Below are positions 36,565 through 45,030 of a stretch of DNA of 64,000 bases, in pieces. The notes below the pieces were generated by a model. That model worked only from the letters and a program-made list of their open reading frames with translations, did no database searches and was not told the origin of the DNA. Source of the DNA: Mucilaginibacter yixingensis (lineage in GTDB: Bacteria; Bacteroidota; Bacteroidia; Sphingobacteriales; Sphingobacteriaceae); assembly GCF_041080815.1 (NCBI RefSeq), contig NZ_CP160205.1:2790001-2854000 (forward strand), written 5' to 3'. Each line of letters starts with the position of its first letter. Position 1 is the stretch's first letter. Position numbers and translations under genes: made by a program.

Positions 36565-37416
36565 TTATATCTTCAAAGAATTCATCTTCGGGTTCTGACT
36601 GGCGTTGATCTGATAGGTATTGATCTGATGATCCTCCGTCACCTCTACTATGCGGTAACCTTTATAATCTGTACCCCAGTTGCCGCCAAAATGCGAATCA
36701 AACAGGTGCGGCAATTTATCTGTATAACGAATGCCATCCAGCGAATGATCATGTCCATGGAAGCAGGCTTTGATATTTGGATAGCTATGCAGCAGTTTTA
36801 CAATCTCCGGGCAATCTGTAAAAATGCTTTTCTCCTCTGGTAGCCACTGGTGCGGGGCGATGTGCAGCACGGCAAAAACAATCTGCTTGTTTTTGTACTG
36901 TTCAAAGGCTGATTTCAAGAAATTATAATCCGGACAAACGTAACCGCCTTTATTGTCTGCCGTATTGGCGAAAACCAGGCCGATATCGCCTTTATCAACC
37001 ATATAGTGATCCTCGTAACCAAAAACGTTTTTCCAAATGTCAGTATCGGCAAAGTCATGATTGCCCGGGATGGTATAATAAGGTACCGGCAGCTTATCCA
37101 GGTAGGTCTGTTTTACTTTAGGCAGCAGGTCCGGGCGATTGTGCACCAGATCGCCATTGATAATAATAAAATCCAGATGATTAGCCTGGTGCTCTTTATG
37201 CATCCAGCTTACCATGTCGCTGTAAAATTTATCACTCTCGGTATCAGGCTGACCATAGTGCCCGTCAGACGCCAGCGCAAAACGCAATTTAAACTTACCC
37301 GGCGCAGCCTTACGCTCAGGCAACTCCTCCCCTGCAAAAGCGTTAACGGCCGGCAGCAAATTCAGTCCTGCCACGCCCACAATACCAGTTTTAATAAAAT
37401 TACGGCGATTACTCAT
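36565..37416 (-). CDS. Tat-exported metallophosphoesterase
   Basis: A 283-residue calcineurin-like phosphoesterase. The N-terminus MSNRRNFIKTGIVGVAGLNLL contains a twin-arginine motif (RRNFIK), so export in folded form is predicted. Metal-binding motifs are ALASDGHYGQPD (Asp-x-His variant), IINGDLVHNRPD, TIPGNHDFADTD, VLHIAPHQ and CFHGHDHSLDG. It is probably a periplasmic phosphatase or phosphodiesterase. It lies 78 bp downstream of the TetR gene on the same strand. Confidence 0.9.
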   Translation of the reverse strand: MSNRRNFIKTGIVGVAGLNLLPAVNAFAGEELPERKAAPGKFKLRFALASDGHYGQPDTESDKFYSDMVSWMHKEHQANHLDFIIINGDLVHNRPDLLPKVKQTYLDKLPVPYYTIPGNHDFADTDIWKNVFGYEDHYMVDKGDIGLVFANTADNKGGYVCPDYNFLKSAFEQYKNKQIVFAVLHIAPHQWLPEEKSIFTDCPEIVKLLHSYPNIKACFHGHDHSLDGIRYTDKLPHLFDSHFGGNWGTDYKGYRIVEVTEDHQINTYQINASQNPKMNSLKI

Positions 37417-37494
37417 ATAGATAGCTTTGTTTGTTTTGCGCCAAAGCTATCTTTTCAATGTTAAGTTAAGTTTAAGATGATAGATCAGGTAGAA

Positions 37495-38106
37495 TCAATC
37501 GACCTTCTTCAACGCTAAAATGATCTGCTCAACCGTTTCCAGGGCTCTGTCCAAATTACTTGGAGAATTGGTTACTTTACCAATCATCACCCCGCCTTCA
37601 ATCAGGGCTATAATAGCAACAGCAGTTTGCAATTTATCTACATCGGGCTTAAACTCCCCGGCCTCAATACCACCCTCAATCATTTTAACTATCTTTTCTT
37701 TCCAGCGGATGATAGCCTGGGCAGCCCTATCGCGCAGTGGCGGATTGGTGTCATCGGCCTCTATGGCTGTATTTAAGATAGGGCAACCACCGGGGATAAA
37801 CCCTGCTCCACGGGAGAAGCTGTGATAAACTTTTACATATACCAGCAATTTATCGGTATAGGTTTGCGCATTATCAATTAGCGTTGTTACCCTTCCACGT
37901 ACTATGGAGTGGTTATAGTCAAATACAGCCAGGGCTACTTCCTGCTTATTGGCAAAATTGCCGTAAATGCTGCCTTTGGTTAAACCGGTAGCCTCGGTCA
38001 TATCATTCATAGACGTTCCTTCATATCCCTTGGTATTGAATATGGGCGCCGTGCGCTCAATAATGAACTGCCGGGTACGCTCTGATTTTGACATCGGTTT
38101 TTCCAT
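37495..38106 (-). CDS. TetR/AcrR-family repressor
   Basis: A 203-residue regulator. The N-terminal helix-turn-helix is RTAPIFNTKGYEGTSMNDMTEATGLTKGSIYGNFANKQEVALAVF. The C-terminal ligand domain contains GGCPILNTAIEADDTNPPL with a Cys at position 108, near the redox-sensing Cys106 of E. coli NemR; electrophile or oxidant sensing is a guess from that. The exporter operon (MFS-SDR) lies just upstream on the same strand and carries two ATACC-N4-GGTAT operators, the kind of site used by NemR-like repressors, so it is the likely target. A palindromic repeat separates the two. Confidence 0.92.
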   Translation of the reverse strand: MEKPMSKSERTRQFIIERTAPIFNTKGYEGTSMNDMTEATGLTKGSIYGNFANKQEVALAVFDYNHSIVRGRVTTLIDNAQTYTDKLLVYVKVYHSFSRGAGFIPGGCPILNTAIEADDTNPPLRDRAAQAIIRWKEKIVKMIEGGIEAGEFKPDVDKLQTAVAIIALIEGGVMIGKVTNSPSNLDRALETVEQIILALKKVD

Positions 38107-38160
38107 GATTACAATATTAGTGAATTATGAGTTGTACGCACATATTTATAATACCAACAT

Positions 38161-38238
38161 GTCATGCTGAGGAACGAAGCATCTCTGACGCAAATCTATC
38201 TGGAATATCCTAAGAGATGCTTCGTTCCTCAGCATGAC
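38161..38238. repeat. Dispersed palindromic repeat, GTCAT-type (perfect 26-bp arms)
   Basis: The left arm 38161-38186 (GTCATGCTGAGGAACGAAGC then ATCTCT) and right arm 38213-38238 are exact inverses. The loop begins GACGCAAATCTA, as in the copy at 36458, and both copies have the same orientation. Confidence 0.88.
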
Positions 38239-38261
38239 ATAGTTCTAACTATAATGTCAAT

Positions 38262-39002
38262 TTATCGCTCGTTTAACGCCAGGAACGCATCGTTATAAGT
38301 TGGCGCGTAAGCCAGGGCATGAATACCTGCGGTATTGCCGGTATGTATTTCGTAAACATCATTTTCAAAACCGTGCAACAGGGTATCGGCTACTTCTGCC
38401 GGTGGGATGCCGTTTTCGCCGCCAATCTCGGCAGAGAAGGCAGTGTTTACCAGCGGTGGCATCAGCTCAAATACTTTAATATTGGTGGTTTTGCTCAGGG
38501 CATAACGCAGGGTTTGAGTATAAGAGTGCAGGGCTGCTTTACTGGCGCTATAGGTTGATATAATAGTTGACGGCACCAGCGCCACAATTGATGTTACGTT
38601 CACAATGGCGGCTTCAGCGCTTTTCTGCAGCAATGGCAACAACTCTTCGGTTAGACGAACAGCCGAAAAGAAGTTGGTCTGAAACTCATCCGCAGCTTTG
38701 GTAGCAGCATCTGCATCGGGACCAGGCTGATAGTAGTAAGCGTGACCGGCGTTATTGATCAATACATCCAGGCCGCCAAATTCGGCCAGAAGGAAGTTTT
38801 TCAGTGCGTCTGTATCTGCAGGTTTATTAATATCGGCTGTAAAATAGGCGGCGCCAATTTCATCTGCAGCGGCTTTCAGTTTAGCCTCTGTACGACCGGT
38901 AATAATTACTTTGTTGCCTTTAGCAACCAGTTGTTTAGCAATTTCAAAGCCTATGCCCGAACCACCGCCGGTAATCAGAGCTGTTTTGTTTGTAGTATTC
39001 AT
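38262..39002 (-). CDS. Short-chain dehydrogenase/reductase
   Basis: A 246-residue classical SDR oxidoreductase. The cofactor motif TGGGSGIGFEIAKQL is at the N-terminus, NNAGHAYYY in the middle, and the catalytic Ser-Tyr-Lys triad is seen in NVTSIVALVPSTIISTYSASKAAL. The substrate is unknown. It follows the DHA2 exporter gene by 43 bp on the same strand and probably shares its promoter and TetR control, which suggests a detoxification role. Confidence 0.92.
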   Translation of the reverse strand: MNTTNKTALITGGGSGIGFEIAKQLVAKGNKVIITGRTEAKLKAAADEIGAAYFTADINKPADTDALKNFLLAEFGGLDVLINNAGHAYYYQPGPDADAATKAADEFQTNFFSAVRLTEELLPLLQKSAEAAIVNVTSIVALVPSTIISTYSASKAALHSYTQTLRYALSKTTNIKVFELMPPLVNTAFSAEIGGENGIPPAEVADTLLHGFENDVYEIHTGNTAGIHALAYAPTYNDAFLALNER

Positions 39003-39045
39003 TTCGTTTTAATTTTTATGATGATAAATTTTATTGTTTATTGAT

Positions 39046-40593
39046 TTAATGATCTGACAGCACCACCGCCGGGCGTTTCTGTGCCGGTTTCTTGACCAAA
39101 AGCAACAGTGGCAGCGTAGCGGCAAACAGCAGACCAATGAGCATATAGGCATCCAGGTAACTCAGCATTGATGATTGTTTGACCACCTGTGTTTCTATCA
39201 ATGCCATTGCTTTTTGCTTGGCTATAGAAATATCAAAGCCTTTTTGCTGCAGATAAGCCACATAGCCGTTGAAGCGTTGGGTGAAAGATGGATCGCCCGG
39301 CGCGATATGACTGATGAGGTCTACCCGGTGCAGCGCAGTGCGCCTTGCGGTATAAGTATTAACAATAGAGATACCGAACGAGCCACCCAACTGGCGCATC
39401 ATATTATTAAGTGCTGCGCCCTGCGGCATATCTTTAGCCGGCAAGCCCGATACGGCCAGCGCAGTTAACGGCACGGTGAGCAATGCAATGCCCAACGCAC
39501 GGAAGATGAGCAGGAAGCTTAACTGGCTCGATGATACCTCGAAGTTAATTTGTCCCATGCGCCAACTGAAATACATAAAGAGCGCAAAACCTGTAATGAT
39601 AATTACGATTGGCGAAAGACCTTTTTGTAACAAGGTACCCGATAGCATCAGTGCAAAAATGGCGGTAATGGCACCGGGTAACAGTAACAGACCTGTCTCG
39701 GTTGGAGTAAAATTGAGTAATCGCTGGGCTACAACAGGCGTCATAAATACCGAAGTAAACAGACCGATACCGGTGACAAAGGTGAGTACCGCGGCAATGC
39801 TGAGCGTACGGCTTTTTAGAACCCGCAGGTTTACTACCGGATTATTTATCTTTAGCTCCCACAACACAAATGCAACGAGCGATATAATGGCAATAACTGT
39901 GAAAGCAGTTATATAACCGGTAGCAAACCAATCTTCAGTTTGCCCGCGCTCTAATACGGTTTGCAGTGTACCGATGCCTGCGCTGAGCAAGAAGATGCCG
40001 GTCCAGTCTACCTTGCTGACGGCCGCCTTCACCTTGGGTTCGGTCAACAGGAAATAACAAGAAACAGCTGCTGCTATACCAAGCGGAATGTTGATGTAAA
40101 AAATCCATGGCCATGAGTAATTTTCGGTAATTACGCCGCCCAGTGTCGGACCGATAGTTGGCCCTACAAACACGCCAATACCAAACAGCGCACTGGCTAC
40201 TCCGCGTTTTTCTTCAGGAAATAACTCAAACATTACTGCTTGCGATACCGATAACAGTGCACCACCACCCAGTCCTTGTATAAAACGGAACGTTACGAGC
40301 TCCCAAATGTTACCGGCGTTACCGCACATAAACGAACATACCGTAAATACAATAATGGACCCGATATAGTAATTACGACGCCCCAGCTTAGTAGTTAAAA
40401 AGCTGGTGATTGGGATAATGATTACGTTAGCAATGGCGTAAGAGGTAATCACCCAGCTGGTATCCTCCAGTGTGGCACCCAGGTTACCGCTCATGTGTGA
40501 GAGGGCTACATTGACGATAGAGGTATCTATCAGCTCCATCACCGCAGCGGCTATAACAGTGAGTATCAGCAATTGTCTTTTTAGTTGACTCAT
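39046..40593 (-). CDS. Multidrug MFS exporter, DHA2 (EmrB/QacA) family
   Basis: A 515-residue inner-membrane drug/proton antiporter with about 14 helices. The helix 1 motif MELIDTSIVNVALSHMSGNL, the helix 2-3 loop TTKLGRRNYY and the GIGVFVGPTIGPTLGGVI stretch (motif C) fit the DHA2 subfamily. A Lys/Arg-rich C-terminus is cytoplasmic. Two ATACC-N4-GGTAT palindromes lie within 140 bp upstream, the first overlapping the likely promoter. The SDR gene follows at once. No membrane fusion protein or outer-membrane factor gene is seen nearby. Confidence 0.94.
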   Translation of the reverse strand: MSQLKRQLLILTVIAAAVMELIDTSIVNVALSHMSGNLGATLEDTSWVITSYAIANVIIIPITSFLTTKLGRRNYYIGSIIVFTVCSFMCGNAGNIWELVTFRFIQGLGGGALLSVSQAVMFELFPEEKRGVASALFGIGVFVGPTIGPTLGGVITENYSWPWIFYINIPLGIAAAVSCYFLLTEPKVKAAVSKVDWTGIFLLSAGIGTLQTVLERGQTEDWFATGYITAFTVIAIISLVAFVLWELKINNPVVNLRVLKSRTLSIAAVLTFVTGIGLFTSVFMTPVVAQRLLNFTPTETGLLLLPGAITAIFALMLSGTLLQKGLSPIVIIITGFALFMYFSWRMGQINFEVSSSQLSFLLIFRALGIALLTVPLTALAVSGLPAKDMPQGAALNNMMRQLGGSFGISIVNTYTARRTALHRVDLISHIAPGDPSFTQRFNGYVAYLQQKGFDISIAKQKAMALIETQVVKQSSMLSYLDAYMLIGLLFAATLPLLLLVKKPAQKRPAVVLSDH

Positions 40594-40608
40594 TTCAGAT
40601 TGATATTT

Positions 40609-40624
40609 TATACCAATTGGTATA
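40609..40624. promoter_or_regulatory. TetR-type operator 1 upstream of the exporter
   Basis: TATACCAATTGGTATA is a perfect 16-bp palindrome 16 bp upstream of the exporter start codon. Confidence 0.75.
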
Positions 40625-40702
40625 TTTTATTTTATAACGATCCTTGTTTCTGTTAAAACAAGCGGCTTTAACTGCTACCGTTTTGACAATACAATATTAA
40701 AT

Positions 40703-40732
40703 CATAAAATATACCAAATGGTATATTTTATG
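40703..40732. promoter_or_regulatory. TetR-type operator 2 upstream of the exporter
   Basis: A 30-bp perfect inverted repeat with 14-bp arms (CATAAAATATACCA) around a central AA. Its core ATACC-N4-GGTAT matches operator 1; the centres are 101 bp apart, close to ten helical turns less a few bases. Confidence 0.75.
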
Positions 40733-40760
40733 TCATTTTCTTAAAATCGTTTTAAAACAA

Positions 40761-40790
40761 AAAATCCCCGGCTGGCAGGCCGGGGATTTT
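40761..40790 (-). terminator. Terminator of the MG2/plug-like protein gene
   Basis: A 12-bp perfect stem, AAAATCCCCGGC (40761-40772) with GCCGGGGATTTT (40779-40790), loop TGGCAG, followed by T's on the minus strand. Confidence 0.9.
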
Positions 40791-40809
40791 ACTAATACAA
40801 TGATCGTTT

Positions 40810-43548
40810 TTATTGCACTCTATAGCGATATACGCTCCTGCCCAGGTTACCTTGCTTGTCCATACCTTCAACTACAACACGGTAAGTGGTACCGTTACCA
40901 TCGGCATTATAATACTGCAGTGTAACGTTGCCGGTAGTTTTATCGGTAGTTACTTTAGGGTTCCAATAGATGGTGCTGCGCAGATCGATACCCACCCCAC
41001 TTGGTTTACCAACCTCATATTTTGGCGAGTAAAATTCGCGTACCATATTATAGCCACGCGGCACATAGCTTACTATATACGGCGGCGGCAACAATTCGCG
41101 TATCTGGTCCATAGTAAGTTTGGTACCTTTTGGCTTTTTCTTTTTGTTAATCACCAGTACACCGTTAGTATTATCGCGACGGTTAATACCGCTCAAACCA
41201 TCGTTCATAAACACCTCTACCGATTCAATATCGTTTGCATTAACGGTTTGCATTGCAGGCGCGTCAACCTGTAAGCCATCTAAAAATATAGCCATTTCGC
41301 GTTTATCGCCCTGGTTGTAGCTGCGGGTTACATAAAACTTCTGATCAACATAAGTTACCCCTAAAGCAGATGTGGCCAAACACTCTGCAAAGAAATTACA
41401 GCCTTTAAACCGATCTCCGTTAATAACATGATCAGCTTCCATAGCCAAACCCGTTAATGACGGATATTCTGTATGCCTTGGGCGCTGCGGCTGTACGGTA
41501 CTTTTAATAACCACCTCGTGCAGCATATGCTTGGTTTCATATTCTTTTTTGCTGTTATCCAGGTAAGGGCGCAACAAGCTGTCGATATTCATACGCTCAT
41601 CCGGCATATTTACAATGCGCGATGGACCGGCCTCTTTCTGGCCGTCAACCATAATCATCAGGTTGTTCGCGTTAACGTTGTTACGAGCATTCAGGGTAAC
41701 CTTCATGGTGTCATTAACCACCACATTATTGAATTTAAACACCCCTTCGGCATCGGTAATGGTCTCGGCCGAGAAGTTTTTATCCGGAACAAACAGGCGC
41801 ACATTGCCTTTAAAAATAGGCAGCCCCGTGCTATTGCGCAAAGTACCAGAAATGGTAATGCCCGACTCTGGCATGTAAGTTACCTTTGGCATGCGGCCGG
41901 CCACAATATCTCTATAAGAGAAACGGCGGTACCCTTGGGTCAGCATCAGCACATCCAGATCGGCAACGGTTTTAGCGTCTTTTTTGTTGAAATAATAGTT
42001 GGGTTTTTCTACATAACCACGCAGGTCTGAGGTGAGCAACAAACTGGTAAGGATGGTGGTTTCGCCGTCTTCATCTACAGGCACTTTCTTCTCATCAATT
42101 ACTGCTACAGATAGGCCGGCATCTGCAGGCGCTGTACCATTTTTGGCCGAGATATTCAATTTTACCGGCTGGCGACGGCCATATTGTGGCTTATCTGTGG
42201 TAACATTGAGCGTCATCAGGTCATTGCGCTGGATAAATACTAATCGCTCGCTAATAGGTATACCGTTTGAGCCAAATAGTGTAATCTGCAATATACCAGT
42301 GCCGAACTTGCTTTTAGGAATGCTGGCCTGGTAAACCGAGCTTTGCAACTTGGTTTGTGCGGCATATTTAATAAAGCCGCCGCATTGGGCAACAATGTAA
42401 TAGGTCTTATTTTGATTAGCCTTAAAATAGGCATCATTAGCGGCAATTTTGATGTTCAGATTCTCGCCATCGCCGTTCATGGCTGATAGATTGATGCCGC
42501 TTTGCGAAATACGCGGGATGTTATAAGTGCCCTGCGTTCCATCGGCAAAACTGATATTGGCTTTATAGGTTTTACCAACCTCGGGTTGTAACAACAACAA
42601 ACCCATACCCAGGTGCTGCGACTCAAAAGTGGTTACTTCCTTACCCTCATTATCAACCACAGTACCTTTAAAATCCAGTCCTAACCCGTTTGCTCTAACT
42701 GCTTTTACAGCCACTTTTGATGGTATACCGGCAATAAGATCGCCCCCTTCAGGGAAAAACTGCACATCCTTACCTGTTGATGCCGCCTTAAGGAAAAACG
42801 TATTTACCGGTTTTTTAGCGTCCAGATCAATCTCTGTAAACAATACCGATGAACCCAATGCCAGCGGCGATGCTGGTGGCAGCGTAATAGTGGCATATCC
42901 ATTGGCATCAGTATTTACCCGACCCTTGCCCGTATCTTCATGACTGGTTTCTACGTGCCAGTTTACTCTTTTATCAGCCAATGGCTTACCCTGCGCATCA
43001 GTAAATTGCACTTTGGCCGTAACCGGCGTTTGCGCAGTGGTGCCACCAGTAAAATTAACGTTTACTGATACCTCTTTATTGATCTGGTTGCCAATGGTGA
43101 TTACTTTATTGAACAGATAAGCCGGATCAAAATTGAGCATCCATTGGGTATAACCTCGCAGGCGATAATTGCCCTGCTTCAACTGCGGCGAAAGCAAAAA
43201 GTTACCAGCAGCCATACCATCAACCAACGGTAGTTTTTGTGAGGCAACAAGCGAATCCTGCTCGTTGTACATATCAATATATACCACCTTACTCATGGTG
43301 CTGGGCGCATGTTGATCTACCGTTACGTAACTTTTAAGCCAAACGGTGTCGCCAGCGGCATAATAAGGCTTATCAAAATGTACATAAACCTTCTCGACCG
43401 GGTAATCATTAGTGTACTTTACAGATTTGGCCAGCAGATCATTCAAACTTACCGAATCTTTACGGGGCACTAGTGGAGTAAACTGGGCAAAAGCCGATGC
43501 ACCAACCAGTAAGAAAAGGCACAGGGGTAAAAATCTCTTGAAATTCAT
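40810..43548 (-). CDS. Exported protein with MG2-like and TonB-plug-like domains
   Basis: A 912-residue protein with a signal peptide (ending SAFAQ, residue 22). Residues about 50-140 carry an alpha-2-macroglobulin MG2-like domain (EKVYVHFDKPYYAAGDTVWL), followed by further beta-sandwich repeats and a carboxypeptidase-regulatory-like segment (SGTLRNSTGLPIFKGNVRLFVPD). Residues about 700-830 look like the plug domain of a TonB-dependent receptor (REMAIFLDGLQVDAPA, ANDIESVEVFMNDGLSGINR), yet no barrel follows. It is a Bacteroidota-type protein of unknown role, probably periplasmic or anchored at the cell surface. Confidence 0.8.
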   Translation of the reverse strand: MNFKRFLPLCLFLLVGASAFAQFTPLVPRKDSVSLNDLLAKSVKYTNDYPVEKVYVHFDKPYYAAGDTVWLKSYVTVDQHAPSTMSKVVYIDMYNEQDSLVASQKLPLVDGMAAGNFLLSPQLKQGNYRLRGYTQWMLNFDPAYLFNKVITIGNQINKEVSVNVNFTGGTTAQTPVTAKVQFTDAQGKPLADKRVNWHVETSHEDTGKGRVNTDANGYATITLPPASPLALGSSVLFTEIDLDAKKPVNTFFLKAASTGKDVQFFPEGGDLIAGIPSKVAVKAVRANGLGLDFKGTVVDNEGKEVTTFESQHLGMGLLLLQPEVGKTYKANISFADGTQGTYNIPRISQSGINLSAMNGDGENLNIKIAANDAYFKANQNKTYYIVAQCGGFIKYAAQTKLQSSVYQASIPKSKFGTGILQITLFGSNGIPISERLVFIQRNDLMTLNVTTDKPQYGRRQPVKLNISAKNGTAPADAGLSVAVIDEKKVPVDEDGETTILTSLLLTSDLRGYVEKPNYYFNKKDAKTVADLDVLMLTQGYRRFSYRDIVAGRMPKVTYMPESGITISGTLRNSTGLPIFKGNVRLFVPDKNFSAETITDAEGVFKFNNVVVNDTMKVTLNARNNVNANNLMIMVDGQKEAGPSRIVNMPDERMNIDSLLRPYLDNSKKEYETKHMLHEVVIKSTVQPQRPRHTEYPSLTGLAMEADHVINGDRFKGCNFFAECLATSALGVTYVDQKFYVTRSYNQGDKREMAIFLDGLQVDAPAMQTVNANDIESVEVFMNDGLSGINRRDNTNGVLVINKKKKPKGTKLTMDQIRELLPPPYIVSYVPRGYNMVREFYSPKYEVGKPSGVGIDLRSTIYWNPKVTTDKTTGNVTLQYYNADGNGTTYRVVVEGMDKQGNLGRSVYRYRVQ

Positions 43549-43664
43549 TACAGAAAAAGCGGGTATAAATAGACGGGCTCAATATAGTTATTTATGCAGA
43601 GCAACGAAGAAAAGCCCATTTTATTTAACACTTTTTTGCAATTGATCAGCCTTGTTGCGGCTGC

Positions 43665-44294
43665 TTACCGATCCACCTTTACACCTTCTAAAACTCCCTC
43701 TACCAACTTTTGCCATTGCACGCCCGACAAACCTAACCGGGCCGAAAGTGCAATAGCTGTATTACGCATTTTATCGTGCAGATCTACCCCATCATTATTA
43801 GCTGTTTCGTTCCGGCCGTGTTGCTCGCAACTCACTTTGAAACCGAACCGGGATACAATAAATGTATTGGTAGAAGCATCGCTGAAAAAGTGAGCAACGG
43901 CAGCATCATCAGTACGTGGGTCGGGCACCGGGCGAACGGTCATCGCAATAAACTCTTCGTTGGTATGCTGATTGCCATCGGCCTCAATCCGTTCTACGCG
44001 CACCCATTCCAACCCATGGCCTGCATCCGGACCGCGGGTACCTGCCAAATCAATATAGAAGTACAAACCTTCTTCGGCCCAGCCGCCAATTTCTTCGCCC
44101 AGGTTATTAGTTAGTTTAAAAAACGATGAGCCGGCGCCGGCATACAAATGCCAGTTGCTTACATCAACCATCCGCTCGGCTGCTTTAAGAAAACGGGTGT
44201 GGGCTTCATCTGTAGTGGCAAATGAAAGGCTGTACGAAAAATCTGTTTGCCCACCCAGCAATTGCTGCGGTATTTGCTCTTCTGCGTGTTTCAT
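43665..44294 (-). CDS. Unrecognised 209-residue protein
   Basis: A 209-residue soluble protein with no signal peptide. The sequence is coding-like (WHLYAGAGSSFFKLTNNLGEEI, EEFIAMTVRPVPDPRTDDAAVAHFF, GVQWQKLVEGVLEGVKVDR) but I do not recognise a family; the aromatic-rich middle could be a START/SRPBCC-like fold, which is a guess. The start codon is preceded by AGGAGGAGG, an unusually good Shine-Dalgarno sequence for a Bacteroidota gene. It lies 116 bp upstream of the MG2-like gene on the same strand. Confidence 0.7.
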   Translation of the reverse strand: MKHAEEQIPQQLLGGQTDFSYSLSFATTDEAHTRFLKAAERMVDVSNWHLYAGAGSSFFKLTNNLGEEIGGWAEEGLYFYIDLAGTRGPDAGHGLEWVRVERIEADGNQHTNEEFIAMTVRPVPDPRTDDAAVAHFFSDASTNTFIVSRFGFKVSCEQHGRNETANNDGVDLHDKMRNTAIALSARLGLSGVQWQKLVEGVLEGVKVDR

Positions 44295-44492
44295 AAAACC
44301 TCCTCCTAAACTTTCCTAACAGACGGTTTTAGACATGGTTTTAGTTTTTTATGGAAATGAAGAAGGATATTGGGCTGGCTAAGTTGGGGTTTAGCGTAAT
44401 TTTTCCTCTTAACTTAAATGAAACAAACATTATAAGTCAAATAGATACATAATCTATATAATAAATTACTTCATTTAAATAAAGGGGATTAC

Positions 44493-44627
44493 ATGGCGTT
44501 ATTGACTGATAAACAAGAAACAGACTTAAGTTATCTTATAAAGAAAATTTATCCACAGAGGATGTTCCACAACTCCCCTTTTTGTAGAAAAGCTTACCTA
44601 TATAACATCCTCAAAACCTCCAACTAA
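44493..44627 (+). CDS. Possible 44-residue small protein
   Basis: ATG at 44493 opens a 44-codon frame (MALLTDKQETDLSYLIKKIY ...). AAAGGGGATT lies just upstream, a Shine-Dalgarno-like stretch. No relatives are known to me and the frame could be fortuitous. Confidence 0.25.
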   Translation: MALLTDKQETDLSYLIKKIYPQRMFHNSPFCRKAYLYNILKTSN

Positions 44628-44718
44628 TGCGCATAGATGCGCTTTTGGCACTTGGCAACAAATTTGCCTTTTATTAAACAACCTAATTATTGCTTAAACC
44701 AAAAACAAGGGAGGGGAT

Positions 44719-44988
44719 ATGAATACGCTGCTAACTGCATTTACTGAACGCTTCTTACAAAGACCATTAATAAGCGAAGCTATCTTAGATTTTCTGCTTT
44801 TCTTTTCTGTACTTACAGCACTATACTTTTCTTGTAGACTGATTATTGCCCGGCAGCATATCCTACAGCGGATAGTCCACAGAAATCATCGTATGCATGT
44901 AGTTTCGTACGAGAAAACACCGGTAAAAGCAGCTACCGAAAAGCATTTTTTGATCTTAAGATCGGTAACTTTAAAAATAGTTAAGTAA
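44719..44988 (+). CDS. Possible small membrane protein, 89 residues
   Basis: The frame starts after AAGGGAGGGGAT, a strong ribosome-binding-like site. A single hydrophobic helix is visible (residues about 20-45, ISEAILDFLLFFSVLTALYF), followed by a basic tail (RIVHRNHRMHV). No family recognised; composition is AT-rich like the surrounding DNA. Confidence 0.4.
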   Translation: MNTLLTAFTERFLQRPLISEAILDFLLFFSVLTALYFSCRLIIARQHILQRIVHRNHRMHVVSYEKTPVKAATEKHFLILRSVTLKIVK

Positions 44989-45030
44989 TTAAAATACAAA
45001 CTATTTAAATCATCAAAATAAAGCAAAGCA

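Larger units (their letters stand above)
44295..45030. other. 736-bp region with only weak short ORFs
   Basis: Between the unrecognised gene and the histidine kinase gene the plus strand holds two short open frames, 44493-44627 and 44719-44988, each preceded by a G-rich ribosome-binding-like stretch. No RNA gene, terminator or repeat was recognised. Confidence 0.4.
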
